Origin: CAMEON01 sp045602325
Lineage (GTDB): Bacteria; Bacillota; Clostridia; Oscillospirales; CAG-272
NCBI GenBank assembly: GCA_045602325.1
Contig: JAZSBH010000128.1
Location: forward strand, 1-5,061
DNA: 5,061 nt
Reading direction: 5' to 3'
Shown: positions 4,951 through 5,061 of the stretch, piece by piece
Layout: each line of letters starts with the position of its first letter
Position numbering within the stretch: the stretch's first letter is position 1
The notes under the pieces: generated by a model
Databases searched by the model: none
The model's input: the letters and a program-made list of their open reading frames with translations, nothing else
What the model was told of the DNA's origin: nothing
Made by a program: the position numbers and the translations under genes

Positions 4951-5061
4951 ATGACCGAATGGGAGAAAAACCACCCCGAATCCCCCACAGGCGACATGAA
5001 GCGTACGCTGGACGATTTCTGGGACGTGGAAAGTCTGCTCCCGAGCAGACCCGCCCGTAAG
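4951..5061 (+). CDS. Unrecognised protein, N-terminal 37 codons only
   Basis: The first 37 codons of a gene that continues beyond the window, in frame to the last base. The protein begins MTEWEKNHPESPTGDMKRTL and continues DDFWDVESLLPSRPARK. It is hydrophilic with no signal peptide or membrane segment in the visible part, so a cytoplasmic N-terminus is likely. DDFWDVESLLP reads like a short amphipathic, acidic-aromatic motif followed by a basic proline-containing linker, which could be a docking segment ahead of a downstream domain, but I cannot name a family. The gene is supported by a near-consensus promoter (4884-4912) and a perfect Shine-Dalgarno 8 nt upstream. It diverges from the DUF4190-like gene across 186 bp. 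An overlapping frame starting at 4854 lacks a ribosome binding site and was rejected in favour of this one. Confidence 0.85.
   Translation, partial: MTEWEKNHPESPTGDMKRTLDDFWDVESLLPSRPARK

Noticed and set aside
4765..4974. N-terminal extension of the membrane protein to a GTG at 4974
   Set aside because: It would overlap the promoter (4804-4832), the divergent promoter and the start of the next gene, has no ribosome binding site, and an excellent ribosome binding site precedes the ATG at 4764.

Overview
This window looks like a chromosomal housekeeping-plus-accessory stretch from a fairly GC-rich Bacillota genome. A gut-type Clostridia bacterium (Oscillospiraceae/Christensenellales-like) is my best guess. 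The basis is the strong AAGGAG-type ribosome binding sites, near-consensus sigma-A promoters, C-ending codon preference, a DUF4190-type small membrane protein, and GC-rich palindromic intergenic repeats of a style I associate with gut Clostridia. The taxonomic call is inference; nothing here is diagnostic to genus.

Layout. (1) Positions 1-2555, plus strand: valyl-tRNA synthetase, lacking only its N-terminal ~40 residues because the window opens inside the gene. (2) Positions 2556-3021: a gene-free stretch of 466 bp packed with secondary structure. It holds a hairpin-rich repeat block (2567-2675), a long-stem terminator-like hairpin (2706-2743), a MITE-like imperfect palindrome with terminal inverted repeats (about 2744-2972), then a short leader with a possible promoter and a clear ribosome binding site. 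(3) Positions 3022-3873, plus: a NodB/CE4-type polysaccharide deacetylase family protein without a signal peptide. (4) Positions 3934-3970: a strong bidirectional terminator between convergent genes. (5) Positions 3982-4764, minus: a 260-residue protein with a disordered N-terminal region and a DUF4190-like membrane C-terminus. (6) Positions 4765-4950: a compact divergent promoter region with two near-consensus extended -10 promoters. (7) Positions 4951-5061, plus: the first 37 codons of an unrecognised gene that runs off the window.

How it fits together. The genes do not form an obvious operon or pathway. valS is transcribed alone as far as can be seen and is separated from the deacetylase by repeats and a terminator. 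The deacetylase and the membrane protein converge on a shared terminator. The membrane protein and the last gene diverge from a shared regulatory region and might be co-regulated, but only proximity supports this.

I do not see a convincing undescribed multi-gene system. The most interesting material is the stacked repeat/terminator/MITE-like region after valS, the promoter that seems to start transcription inside the deacetylase Shine-Dalgarno, the C8 tract and duplicated NIYA motif in the membrane protein, and the unknown gene beginning at 4951.
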